The translations under genes were made by a program, and so were the position numbers. 14,880 nt of DNA from an uncultured Paraprevotella sp. (GTDB lineage: Bacteria; Bacteroidota; Bacteroidia; Bacteroidales; Bacteroidaceae), in NCBI GenBank assembly GCA_910584955.1, contig CAJUDC010000056.1:1-14880 (forward strand), written 5' to 3'. Each line of letters starts with the position of its first letter. Within the stretch, counting starts at the first letter, position 1. This document shows positions 1 to 8,200 of the stretch, piece by piece. The notes beneath the pieces were generated by a model. It had not been told where the DNA came from. It ran no database searches and worked only from the letters and a program-made list of their open reading frames with translations.

Positions 1-54
1 TCGATGTTCCGAAAAACGAAACGCCTTTTTTATGTATATTTTATTTTTATTCTT

Positions 55-62
55 TATTTTTG
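55..62 (+). promoter_or_regulatory. Candidate Bacteroidales -7 box upstream of the beta-helix hydrolase
   Basis: TATTTTTG fits the Bacteroidota -7 consensus TAnnTTTG. It lies 46 bases before the chosen start at 109, within an AT-rich stretch (1-108) unlike the GC-rich gene that follows. No good TTTG -33 box sits 19-21 bases upstream; only a T-run near 25-30 is there. The match could be chance in T-rich DNA. Confidence 0.35.
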
Positions 63-108
63 CGGATTTCAAATGCCCGGATCGTATATATTACAGTTAA
101 ACCAACAG

Positions 109-1578
109 ATGAAAATGAGAAAAATACTGGTAGTTTTTATGTGCCTGCTGTCTTTGTCGCTGTCAGCGGGCGTTAAGGTGTATCCCAAGGACGGCGACAA
201 GGCGTTGACGCTTTTTCAAGGGTATCGCGTATATGTGCGTGAGCAGGGTGCGCCAGCGGCTTCCGACTGGCAGGAATTGTCCGTGTATCAGGTTGAGGTA
301 GACGGCGACACCCATCAGAAGGCGGCGATGGCCCACTTCGATATGGACGGTCCGGTGGAGGTGAAAGTCTGCGTGACGGGTGACGCTCCAGCTTCGGTGC
401 GGGTACGCCCGTCGGCCCGTGAGATTCATCCGCAGCGGGTCGATCCGCACACCTGCCTCTTCACGTTGCACCGTCCGGCCAAGCTCAGCGTGGAGTTCGG
501 AGGGGATATTCTTCATAACCTGCATCTTTTTGCCAATCCGGTGGAGACGGAGGTGTACGACGGTAGGGAGGAAGACACGGAAACGGTCTGCTGGACGTCG
601 GGCAGCCGTGATATTTTTCGGAAACATTGCAAACTGATTTATTTCGGGCCGGGCGTGCACCAGCCCAAGGACCTGCCTAATAACGAAATTGTCATCCCTT
701 CGAACTGTACGGTCTATCTGGCACCCGGTGCCGTGGTGAAGGCCCGGCTGCGGCTGGACCACGTGGAAAACGTACGCATCCTGGGGCGCGGCATCCTGTT
801 GCAGCCGTTGCGCGGTTTCGAAGTGACGCATTCGCGCAACATACTGATTGAGGGCATCACCGTGATCAATCCGCAACACTATACGGTGTTCGGAGGCAGC
901 AGCGAAAATGTCACCGTGCGCAACATCAAGAGTTTCTCCAGCAAACCCTGGAGCGACGGCATCGATCTGATGTGCTGCCGCAACTGGCTGATTGAAGATG
1001 TGTTCCTGCGCACCAGCGACGACTGCCTGGCCTTTTACAATCACCGTTGGTGGTATTGGGGAGGCTCGTCGAATCTCACCGTGCAGCGCTCCGTGCTCTG
1101 GGCCGACGTGGCCCATGCCATGAATGTGGGCGGGCACGGCGACGATATGAGTACCGACGGCGAGGTTATCGAGAACGTTACCTTTCGCGACATCGACGTG
1201 CTGAATGTGGACGAGGACGACGATAATTACCGGGGTGTCATGGCCATCGGTTGCGGCGACAAGAACCGGGTGCGTAACGTCCTTTTCGAAGACATCCGCG
1301 TGGAAGATTGCGAAGAGGCCCGTCTGATCGATCTGACCGTATGCTATAACGAAAAGTACAACCGTGCGCCCGGTTACGGTATCGACGGGGTGACGTTCCG
1401 CAACGTGTCTTACCGTAGCGGGACGGGAACGATGTATCCCTCCCGGCTGCGCGGATTCAGCGAGGCCTACGGCGTGCGCAACGTACGGGTGGAGAACCTG
1501 ACGGTTGACGGGCGGCGCCAGACGGCTGACGAACTGTTTGAACGCAATGCGTTCGTGGAGCATGTCACGGTGCAATGA
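109..1578 (+). CDS. Secreted right-handed beta-helix glycoside hydrolase (GH28/GH49-like)
   Basis: A 489-residue predicted polysaccharide hydrolase, probably periplasmic or surface-exposed. From the ATG at 109 the protein opens with a typical signal peptide (MKMRKILVVF, then a Leu/Ser-rich core ending LSA). The frame stays open to position 4, but that longer start lies in AT-rich promoter-like DNA and puts 35 extra residues before the signal peptide. An N-terminal beta-sandwich-like part (about 20-160) precedes a beta-helix part (about 170-485). The helix part has the YLAPGAVVKA entry seen in GH28/GH49 enzymes and many N-V-T/I rungs. Acidic motifs SDGID (282-286), SDD (303-305) and GGHG (341-344, His343) sit where GH28 enzymes carry catalytic Asp pairs and a His. 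Polygalacturonase is a reasonable guess, but dextranase-like or other beta-helix activities are possible. No susC/susD genes are in view, and a strong terminator separates it from the downstream operon. Confidence 0.8.
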   Translation: MKMRKILVVFMCLLSLSLSAGVKVYPKDGDKALTLFQGYRVYVREQGAPAASDWQELSVYQVEVDGDTHQKAAMAHFDMDGPVEVKVCVTGDAPASVRVRPSAREIHPQRVDPHTCLFTLHRPAKLSVEFGGDILHNLHLFANPVETEVYDGREEDTETVCWTSGSRDIFRKHCKLIYFGPGVHQPKDLPNNEIVIPSNCTVYLAPGAVVKARLRLDHVENVRILGRGILLQPLRGFEVTHSRNILIEGITVINPQHYTVFGGSSENVTVRNIKSFSSKPWSDGIDLMCCRNWLIEDVFLRTSDDCLAFYNHRWWYWGGSSNLTVQRSVLWADVAHAMNVGGHGDDMSTDGEVIENVTFRDIDVLNVDEDDDNYRGVMAIGCGDKNRVRNVLFEDIRVEDCEEARLIDLTVCYNEKYNRAPGYGIDGVTFRNVSYRSGTGTMYPSRLRGFSEAYGVRNVRVENLTVDGRRQTADELFERNAFVEHVTVQ

Positions 1579-1666
1579 GCGCTGAAAAGTGAGGAGTACG
1601 AGAAGCATATTCCGCTTGCCGGACCGGTAAACCGTCTTTTCTCTTCCCGAAAAGTGTAAATCAAAA

Positions 1667-1740
1667 CACGGTTTGTACAGACCGAACCGTGAAGCATGCA
1701 CACCGCGACTTGAGTTGTATAAACCAAGTCGCGGTGTGCA
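1667..1740. repeat. Two imperfect direct copies of a ~27-nt unit, each within a hairpin
   Basis: Copies at about 1674-1701 and 1714-1740 share the pattern TTGTAyAnACC...CG...TGCA. The first copy is part of a weaker hairpin (CACGGTT at 1667-1673 with AACCGTG at 1685-1691). The second forms the perfect terminator stem described in the next entry. The arrangement suggests duplication of a small palindromic unit, possibly a dispersed repeat; copy number elsewhere cannot be seen here. Confidence 0.5.
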
Positions 1741-1748
1741 TTTTTTTT
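1697..1748 (+). terminator. Strong intrinsic terminator after the beta-helix hydrolase
   Basis: Arms TGCACACCGCGACTTG (1697-1712) and CAAGTCGCGGTGTGCA (1725-1740) form a perfect 16-bp stem with a 12-nt loop. Eight T residues follow directly (1741-1748). It begins 118 bases after the stop codon and should end that transcript. On the minus strand the stem is followed by TTCACGG rather than a T-run, so it is mainly a plus-strand terminator. Confidence 0.92.
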
Positions 1749-2109
1749 GCCGGCGCCTGTCATCGGGAGCGGCGGAGACGGGCTTTTTCATTCGGGCGGA
1801 AACCGCGATCGTGTCCTGTCTCCGATGCCGGCTCGTCGTGTCGGGCGCTTGCCGGACCGGAGGCCCCTTTTCTTTCTTTATGAGTTGAAAACGTGTATTG
1901 TAAACTGTGCGCTGTGAAGAGACATGACACGGTCGGGAAGAATGGGGCGGCAACACAGGAAACTGCCGGTAGGGTGCCGGGTACGGCTGGGCGCCGGTTC
2001 GGGAGGAACGGATGGCGGAAGGATGGGAAAAAGACCGTACGCAGGGGCGTATCCGGTGGTATTTTTCGGAGTGATGCTTTCGTCCTGTGAAACCGGACGG
2101 TCCGGGGGG
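1749..2109. other. GC-rich intergenic stretch with no supported gene
   Basis: About 360 bases between two terminator-like hairpins. Open frames exist on both strands (up to about 125 codons on the minus strand), but their translations are rich in Arg, Pro, Gly and Ser, resemble nothing I know, and overlap each other, as expected for GC-rich non-coding DNA. Small inverted repeats occur, for example TACGC/GCGTA around 2038-2052. I compared it by eye with cobalamin, FMN, RNase P and SRP RNA signatures and found no convincing match. It could be a leader or small RNA, or the remains of a lost gene. Confidence 0.5.
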
Positions 2110-2147
2110 CTGTGTTTTCGGGGCGACACGAAAACACGGTTGTTTTT
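2110..2147 (+). terminator. Terminator-like hairpin just upstream of the purF-like promoter
   Basis: GTGTTTTCG (2112-2120) pairs perfectly with CGAAAACAC (2129-2137) around an 8-nt loop; a C-G pair and a T.G wobble extend the base. TTGTTTTTG follows on the plus strand. The upstream gene already ends at 1748, so this hairpin implies either a backup stop for read-through or a short transcript that starts between 1749 and 2110. It could also be an attenuator if the operon had a second promoter further upstream. Confidence 0.55.
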
Positions 2148-2156
2148 GTAAATTAC

Positions 2157-2172
2157 CCGCACTTTTGTGCGG
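2157..2172. promoter_or_regulatory. 16-bp palindrome at the operon promoter, possible operator
   Basis: CCGCAC (2157-2162), TTTT, GTGCGG (2167-2172) is a perfect 6-bp inverted repeat with a 4-base centre. It overlaps the only TTTTG that can serve as a -33 element for the -7 box at 2191-2198. A dimeric regulator bound here would block polymerase. As RNA it would be a small hairpin only if transcription starts upstream of it. The regulator is unknown. Confidence 0.35.
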
Positions 2173-2198
2173 ATTACGGGGTATTTTTTGTATCTTTG
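2163..2198 (+). promoter_or_regulatory. Bacteroidales-type promoter for the eight-gene operon
   Basis: TATCTTTG at 2191-2198 matches the -7 consensus TAnnTTTG exactly. TTTTG at 2163-2167 is the nearest -33-like element; the 23-base gap is somewhat longer than the usual 19-21. The predicted RNA start near 2205 leaves a leader of about 27 bases before the ATG at 2232. No other TAnnTTTG box stands out at later gene junctions, so this may be the main promoter for everything to 14170. Confidence 0.6.
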
Positions 2199-2231
2199 TC
2201 CCCTAAAAGGAATCTCGGAATTTCAGCTATT

Positions 2232-4154
2232 ATGATGGAGCGATTGAAGCACGAATGTGGTGTGGCGATGATTCGCCTGCTGAAGCCGCTGGAATATTAT
2301 CAGCAGAAGTACGGTACATGGATGTACGGCTTGAACAAGTTGTATCTGCTGATGGAGAAGCAGCACAACCGTGGGCAGGAAGGCGCAGGCATGGCTTGCG
2401 TGAAGCTTGAAGCCGATCCGGGCGAGGAATACATGTTCAGGGAACGGGCGCTGGGTTCCGGTGCCATTACGGAAATATTCTCCGCCGTGCAGGAACGTTT
2501 CAGGGATCTCGCCCCCGGTCGGTTGGCGGATGCCTCTTTTGCCAAGCGCCAGCTTCCTTTTGCCGGTGAGATGTATATGGGCCACCTTCGGTATTCGACT
2601 ACCGGAAAGAGTGGCCTTTCTTTTGTGCATCCGTTTCTGCGCCGCAACAACTGGCGGGCCAAGAATCTGGCACTGTGCGGCAATTTCAACATGACGAACG
2701 TGGACGAGGTGTTTGCCGACATCACGGCCAAGGGGCAGCATCCCCGTGTGTATGCCGACACCTATATCCTGCTGGAGCAGGTGGGCCACCGGCTCGACCG
2801 TGAGAGCGAACGCCTGTATGCGCTGGCGCAGGCCGCCGGGCTGCAGGGGATGGACATCACCCGGTATATCGAGGAACGTATCGACGTGAACAACGTGCTG
2901 CGTACCGCCGCTCCGCTGTGGGACGGAGGATATGTGATCTGCGGCCTGACGGGAAGCGGCGAAATGTTCTCTATGCGCGACCCTTGGGGCATACGTCCGG
3001 CTTTCTGGTATCGGAACGACGAGGTGCTGGTGGTGGCTTCCGAACGCCCGGTCATTCAGACCGCTTTCGATCTGGAGGCCGATTGCATAAACGAACTGAT
3101 GCCCGGACAGGCACTTACCGTAAGGAAAAACGGAACAGTGGCCTTGCAGCAGATTCTGCCTCCCCGGGGCAACAAGGCGTGCTCTTTTGAACGCATTTAT
3201 TTCAGTCGCGGAAGCGACAAGGATATTTATAAGGAACGCAAGGCGCTGGGCAAGCAACTGGTGGATCCGATTCTGGAGGCTGTCGGTCACGACCTGGCCC
3301 ATACCGTGTTTTCTTTTATACCCAATACGGCCGAAGTGGCCTTCTACGGTATGCTCGAGGGCTTCAAGCACCGGCTGAACCGACAGAAGGTGGAGGAGAT
3401 TGCGGCGCTGGACCATAAACCCACGCATGAAGAGCTGGAACGCATTCTGAGCCAGTATATCCGCAGTGAGAAGGTGGCCATCAAGGACATCAAACTGCGC
3501 ACGTTTATCACCGAAGGCAACAGCCGCAACGATCTGGCGGCGCATGTGTACGACATCACCTACGGCAGCCTGGTGCCCTACGAGGACAATCTGGTGATTA
3601 TCGACGACAGCATCGTGCGCGGCACCACGCTGAAAGAAAGCATCATCCGTATTCTGGACCGGCTGCACCCCCGGAAAATCGTACTCGTGTCCTCCTCCCC
3701 GCAAGTGCGCTATCCCGATTACTACGGTATCGACATGGCCAATATGAACGAGTTCATCGCCTTCCGGGCGGCTATCGAACTGTTGAAGGAACGGGGCATG
3801 GAGAGCGTGATAACGGAGGTGTACGAGAAATGCGTGGAGCAGAAAGACCGGCCCAAGGAACAGATCGTGAACTATGTGACGGGCATTTATGCTCCCTTTA
3901 CCGACGAGGACATCTCGCGGAAAATGGTGGAGATGCTGCGCCCGGAGGGGGTGTCTGCTCCGATCGAGATCGTGTATCAGACGCTGGAAGGACTGCACAA
4001 GGCCTGCCCGAATCATCCGGGCGACTGGTATTTCAGCGGCGAATATCCCACTCCCGGCGGGACAAAGCTCGTGAACCGGGCCTTCATTCACTATTATGAG
4101 ACCGTATATCTGAACGAAAAAGTAAACAATAAAAATAAGACTGTTAATCCGTAA
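2232..4154 (+). CDS. purF: Divergent amidophosphoribosyltransferase (PurF family)
   Basis: A 640-residue class II glutamine amidotransferase fused to a phosphoribosyltransferase, expected to make phosphoribosylamine from PRPP and glutamine in the cytoplasm (first step of purine synthesis). The nucleophile is probably Cys9 in MMERLKHECGV. This implies removal of a short propeptide, as in Bacillus PurF. Other landmarks are QHNRGQEGAG (44-53), GHLRYSTTG (117-125) and the PRPP loop VIIDDSIVRGTT (455-466). Oddities: it is about 140-170 residues longer than E. coli or Bacillus PurF; the oxyanion-hole HNGN motif reads GNFN (150-153); the usual VPDSG reads IPNTAEV (363-369); and the conserved HPCFYG reads YPDYYG (494-499), so a Bacillus-type iron-sulfur cluster is unlikely. 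The frame is open further upstream, but 2232 lies right behind the promoter. It overlaps carA by one base (TAATG). The exact role (main PurF or a paralogue) is uncertain. Confidence 0.82.
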   Translation: MMERLKHECGVAMIRLLKPLEYYQQKYGTWMYGLNKLYLLMEKQHNRGQEGAGMACVKLEADPGEEYMFRERALGSGAITEIFSAVQERFRDLAPGRLADASFAKRQLPFAGEMYMGHLRYSTTGKSGLSFVHPFLRRNNWRAKNLALCGNFNMTNVDEVFADITAKGQHPRVYADTYILLEQVGHRLDRESERLYALAQAAGLQGMDITRYIEERIDVNNVLRTAAPLWDGGYVICGLTGSGEMFSMRDPWGIRPAFWYRNDEVLVVASERPVIQTAFDLEADCINELMPGQALTVRKNGTVALQQILPPRGNKACSFERIYFSRGSDKDIYKERKALGKQLVDPILEAVGHDLAHTVFSFIPNTAEVAFYGMLEGFKHRLNRQKVEEIAALDHKPTHEELERILSQYIRSEKVAIKDIKLRTFITEGNSRNDLAAHVYDITYGSLVPYEDNLVIIDDSIVRGTTLKESIIRILDRLHPRKIVLVSSSPQVRYPDYYGIDMANMNEFIAFRAAIELLKERGMESVITEVYEKCVEQKDRPKEQIVNYVTGIYAPFTDEDISRKMVEMLRPEGVSAPIEIVYQTLEGLHKACPNHPGDWYFSGEYPTPGGTKLVNRAFIHYYETVYLNEKVNNKNKTVNP

Positions 4155-5230
4155 TGAGAAATGTAACACTAATCCTCGACGACGGGAGCCGTTTTCAGGG
4201 CAAGTCGTTTGGCTATGAGAAGCCGGTGGCAGGCGAAGTCGTGTTCAACACCGCGATGATGGGATACCCCGAGAGCCTGACCGACCCGTCTTATGCCGGG
4301 CAGTTGATGGCACTGACTTATCCGCTGGTCGGTAACTACGGCGTTCCCCCTTTTACGATGGAGGAGAACGGCTTGGCGACGTTCATGGAAAGTGATAAGA
4401 TCTATGCCTCGGCCATCATCGTGAGCGATTACAGCGCTGAATACAATCACTGGAATGCAACGGAGAGCCTGGCCGACTGGCTCAAACGCGAGCAGGTGCC
4501 CGGTATCACCGGCATCGATACGCGTCAGTTGACTAAGGTGCTGCGCGAACATGGCGTGATGATGGGAAAGATTGTCTTCGACGACGAGCCCGAGCATATT
4601 CCCACAGCGGATTACAGCGGTGTGAATTTTGTGGACAAGGTATCGTGCAAGGAGATCATCCGCTACAACGAAGGGGCCGGCAAGAAAGTGGTGCTGGTGG
4701 ACTGCGGTGTGAAACACAACATCATCCGCTGCCTGATCAATCGGGGAGTGGAGGTCATTCGCGTGCCTTGGAACTATGATTTCAACGATATGGAGTTCGA
4801 CGGCCTGTTCCTGGCCAACGGCCCCGGCGATCCCGATACGTGTGAGGCCGCCGTGGTGAATATCCGTAAGTTCCTGAACAGCCCCGTGGTGAAGCCCTGC
4901 ATGGGCATCTGTATGGGTAACCAGTTGTTGAGCAAAGCGGCCGGTGCCAGCATATACAAACTGAAATACGGGCACCGCAGCCACAACCAGCCGGTGCGTA
5001 TGGTGGGCACGGAGAAATGCTTCATCACCAGTCAGAACCACGGCTACGCCGTAGACAACGATACGTTGGGAGCCGATTGGGAGCCGTTGTTCATCAATAT
5101 GAACGACGGGTCGAACGAAGGCGTGCGTCATAAAACCCGTCCCTGGTTCAGCGCCCAGTTCCATCCCGAGGCATGCAGCGGTCCGGTAGATACGGAGTTC
5201 CTGTTCGATGATTTTGTAAAATTGCTTTAA
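4154..5230 (+). CDS. carA: Carbamoyl phosphate synthase, small (glutaminase) subunit
   Basis: A 358-residue protein that hydrolyses glutamine and passes ammonia to CarB for carbamoyl phosphate (pyrimidines and arginine). An N-terminal CPSase small-chain domain (about 1-140, with GIDTRQLTK at 120-128) is followed by a class I GATase domain (about 175-358). The triad is visible: Cys253 in GICMGNQ, and His337 and Glu339 in FHPEA. FLANGPGDPD (219-228) is also typical. It is slightly shorter than E. coli CarA (382). The C-terminal part is strongly reminiscent of animal CAD: SQNHGYAV, GADWEPLF, NDGSNEG and GHRSHNQP. The ATG shares a base with the previous stop codon, so translation is probably coupled. 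carB begins 17 bases after the stop. Confidence 0.95.
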   Translation: MRNVTLILDDGSRFQGKSFGYEKPVAGEVVFNTAMMGYPESLTDPSYAGQLMALTYPLVGNYGVPPFTMEENGLATFMESDKIYASAIIVSDYSAEYNHWNATESLADWLKREQVPGITGIDTRQLTKVLREHGVMMGKIVFDDEPEHIPTADYSGVNFVDKVSCKEIIRYNEGAGKKVVLVDCGVKHNIIRCLINRGVEVIRVPWNYDFNDMEFDGLFLANGPGDPDTCEAAVVNIRKFLNSPVVKPCMGICMGNQLLSKAAGASIYKLKYGHRSHNQPVRMVGTEKCFITSQNHGYAVDNDTLGADWEPLFINMNDGSNEGVRHKTRPWFSAQFHPEACSGPVDTEFLFDDFVKLL

Positions 5231-5247
5231 TCCTTATTGAAACCATC

Positions 5248-8200
5248 ATGATAGACAATAATATAAAGAAAGTCCTTTTATTAGGTTCCGGTGCATTGAA
5301 GATCGGTGAGGCCGGAGAGTTCGATTACTCGGGATCGCAGGCCCTGAAGGCGTTGAAAGAAGAAGGCATCGAGACGGTGCTGATCAATCCGAACATCGCC
5401 ACCGTGCAGACCAGCGAGGGCGTGGCCGATCAGATATACTTCCTGCCGGTCACTCCTTTCTTCGTGGAGAAGGTGATCGAGAAGGAACGGCCGCAGGGTA
5501 TTCTTCTGGCCTTTGGCGGACAGACGGCGTTGAACTGCGGTGTGGCCTTATATAAGGAAGGTGTGCTGGAGAAATACAATGTCAAGGTGCTGGGAACCCC
5601 CGTTCAGGCTATTATCGACACCGAGGACCGCGAACTCTTTGTGGAGAAACTGGATGAGATTCAGGTAAAGACGATCAAGAGCCAGGCGTGCGAGACGATC
5701 GGGGAGGCCCGCAAGGCCGCTGCCGAACTGGGCTATCCCGTGATTATCCGGGCGGCTTATGCGTTGGGCGGCCTGGGATCCGGTTTCTGCGATAACGAAG
5801 AGGATTTGAACAAACTGGCCGAAAAGGCGTTCTCCTTCTCACCGCAGGTGTTAGTGGAAAAGAGCCTGAAGGGTTGGAAAGAGATTGAATACGAGGTGGT
5901 CCGCGACCGTTACGACAATTGTATCACGGTGTGCAACATGGAGAACTTCGATCCGCTCGGCATCCATACCGGCGAGAGTATCGTGATAGCTCCCTCGCAG
6001 ACGCTGACCAACTCCGAATACCATAAACTGCGTGCCCTCAGCATCAAGATAATCCGACACATCGGTATCGTGGGCGAGTGCAACGTGCAGTATGCCTTCG
6101 ACCCCGAATCGGAAGATTACCGGGTAATCGAGGTGAACGCCCGCCTGAGCCGTTCGTCGGCTTTGGCCTCCAAGGCTACGGGGTATCCGTTGGCTTTCGT
6201 GGCCGCCAAACTGGGGTTGGGCTACGGTCTGTTCGAATTGAAAAATTCGGTGACACGCACCACTTCGGCTTTCTTCGAACCGGCGCTGGACTACGTAGTC
6301 TGCAAAATTCCCCGTTGGGACTTGGGTAAGTTCCGGGGGGTAGACCGCGAACTGGGTTCCTCCATGAAATCGGTAGGCGAGGTGATGGCCATCGGACGCA
6401 CGTTCGAGGAAGCCATTCAAAAGGGCCTTCGCATGATCGGACAGGGGATGCACGGCTTTGTGGAAAATAAGGAATTGAAGATCGCGGATATTGATGCCGC
6501 CTTGCGTGAACCGACGGATAAGCGCATCTTCATTATCTCGAAAGCCATGAAGCAGGGCTACACCATCGATCAGATTCATGAGCTTACCAAGATAGACAAG
6601 TGGTTCTTGCAGAAATTGCAGAACATCATCCGTACGGCCATTGAACTGCATGCCTGCAAGAGCATTAACGTATTGGACAACGAGCTGCTGCGCAAAGCCA
6701 AGATACAGGGCTTTACCGATTTCCAGGTGGCGCGTGCCATCGGTCTGGAGAACGAGATGGACATAGATGACGCTATTCTGGTGATCCGTAACCGGCGGAA
6801 GCAGGCAGGCATCGTTCCCTTTGTGAAGCAGATAGACACGCTGGCGGCCGAGTATCCGGCACAGACCAATTATCTGTATCTGACGTACAGCGGCGTAGCG
6901 CACGATATCCGTTACGAGGATGACAAACGAAGTATTGTGGTGCTCGGGTCGGGAGCGTACCGGATCGGCTCTTCGGTAGAGTTCGACTGGTGCGGTGTGC
7001 AGGCACTGAATACCATCCGTAAGGAAGGGCTTCGTTCGGTGATGATCAACTATAATCCCGAAACGGTATCTACGGATTACGACATGTGCGACCGCCTGTA
7101 CTTTGACGAGCTTACCTTTGAACGGGTGCTCGACATACTGGATCTGGAATGTCCCAAGGGCGTTATCGTCTCTACCGGCGGACAGATACCGAACAATCTG
7201 GCCATGCGGCTGGACGAACAGCGTGTGCCCATTCTTGGCACTACGGCCAAAAGCATCGACAATGCCGAAGACCGCGAGAAATTCTCCGCCATGCTGAACC
7301 GTATCGGTGTGGATCAGCCCGAATGGAGTGCGCTGACCAGTATGGAAGATGTTAACGAATTTATCGACAAAGTGGGCTTCCCCGTATTGGTGCGGCCATC
7401 ATATGTTCTTTCGGGAGCGGCCATGAACGTATGTTCCAACCAGGAAGAGCTGGAGCGCTTCTTGAAACTGGCGGCCAATGTGTCCCAGAAACATCCGGTG
7501 GTTATCAGCAAGTTTATGCTGAACGCCAAGGAGGTGGAGATGGATGCCGTGGCCCGCAACGGTGAGATCATCGCCTATGCCATCAGCGAGCACATCGAGT
7601 TTGCCGGAGTGCATTCCGGTGATGCCACCATTCAGTTCCCGGCGCAGAAACTTTATGTAGAGACGGTGCGGCGCATCAAGCGCATCTCCGGTGAGATCGC
7701 CCGTGAGCTGAAGATCAGCGGTCCGTTTAATATACAGTTCCTGGCCCGTGACAATGAGATAAAAGTGATTGAGTGCAACCTGCGTGCCTCGCGTAGTTTC
7801 CCCTTCGTCAGCAAGGTATTGAAGATAAATCTTATCGAACTGGCTACTAAGGTGATGCTTGGGTTGCCGGTGGAGAAGCCCAACAAGAGTCTGTTCGATT
7901 TCGACTATGTCGGCATCAAGGCCAGTCAGTTCTCTTTCAACCGCTTGCAGAAAGCCGACCCCGTCTTGGGCGTCGATATGGCTTCTACCGGTGAAGTCGG
8001 TTGCTTGGGCGACGATTCGTCATGTGCTCTGTTGAAGGCCATGCTGTCCGTCGGGCAGCGTATCCCGGCCAAGAACATCCTGCTTTCGACCGGCGGTGCC
8101 AAGCAGAAAGCCGGCATGCTGGATGCGGCCCGTATGCTTCACGACCACGGATATAAACTCTATGCTACCGGTGGAACGAGCCGCTACCTTACGGAGAACG

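Noticed and set aside
4..108. Upstream ATG start for the hydrolase at position 4
   Set aside because: It adds 35 residues before a proper signal peptide and lies in AT-rich promoter-like DNA; ATG 109 (or 115) fits better.
163..1956. Long minus-strand open frame (about 597 codons) over the hydrolase gene
   Set aside because: It is antisense to a gene with clear domains and a signal peptide; the translation has no recognisable family and reflects GC-rich codon use.
1749..2110. Cobalamin, FMN or other known riboswitch, RNase P RNA or SRP RNA
   Set aside because: Some GC-rich fragments looked similar by eye, but the conserved core strings of these RNAs are not present in order.
1893..2151. Small plus-strand frames of 65-75 codons between the hydrolase and the operon
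   Set aside because: Overlapping frames with low-complexity Gly/Arg-rich products and no ribosome-binding site; one runs into the terminator hairpin.
2223..4169. Long minus-strand open frame (about 648 codons) opposite the purF-like gene
   Set aside because: Full overlap with a recognisable enzyme; the product is rich in His, Gln and Val without motifs.
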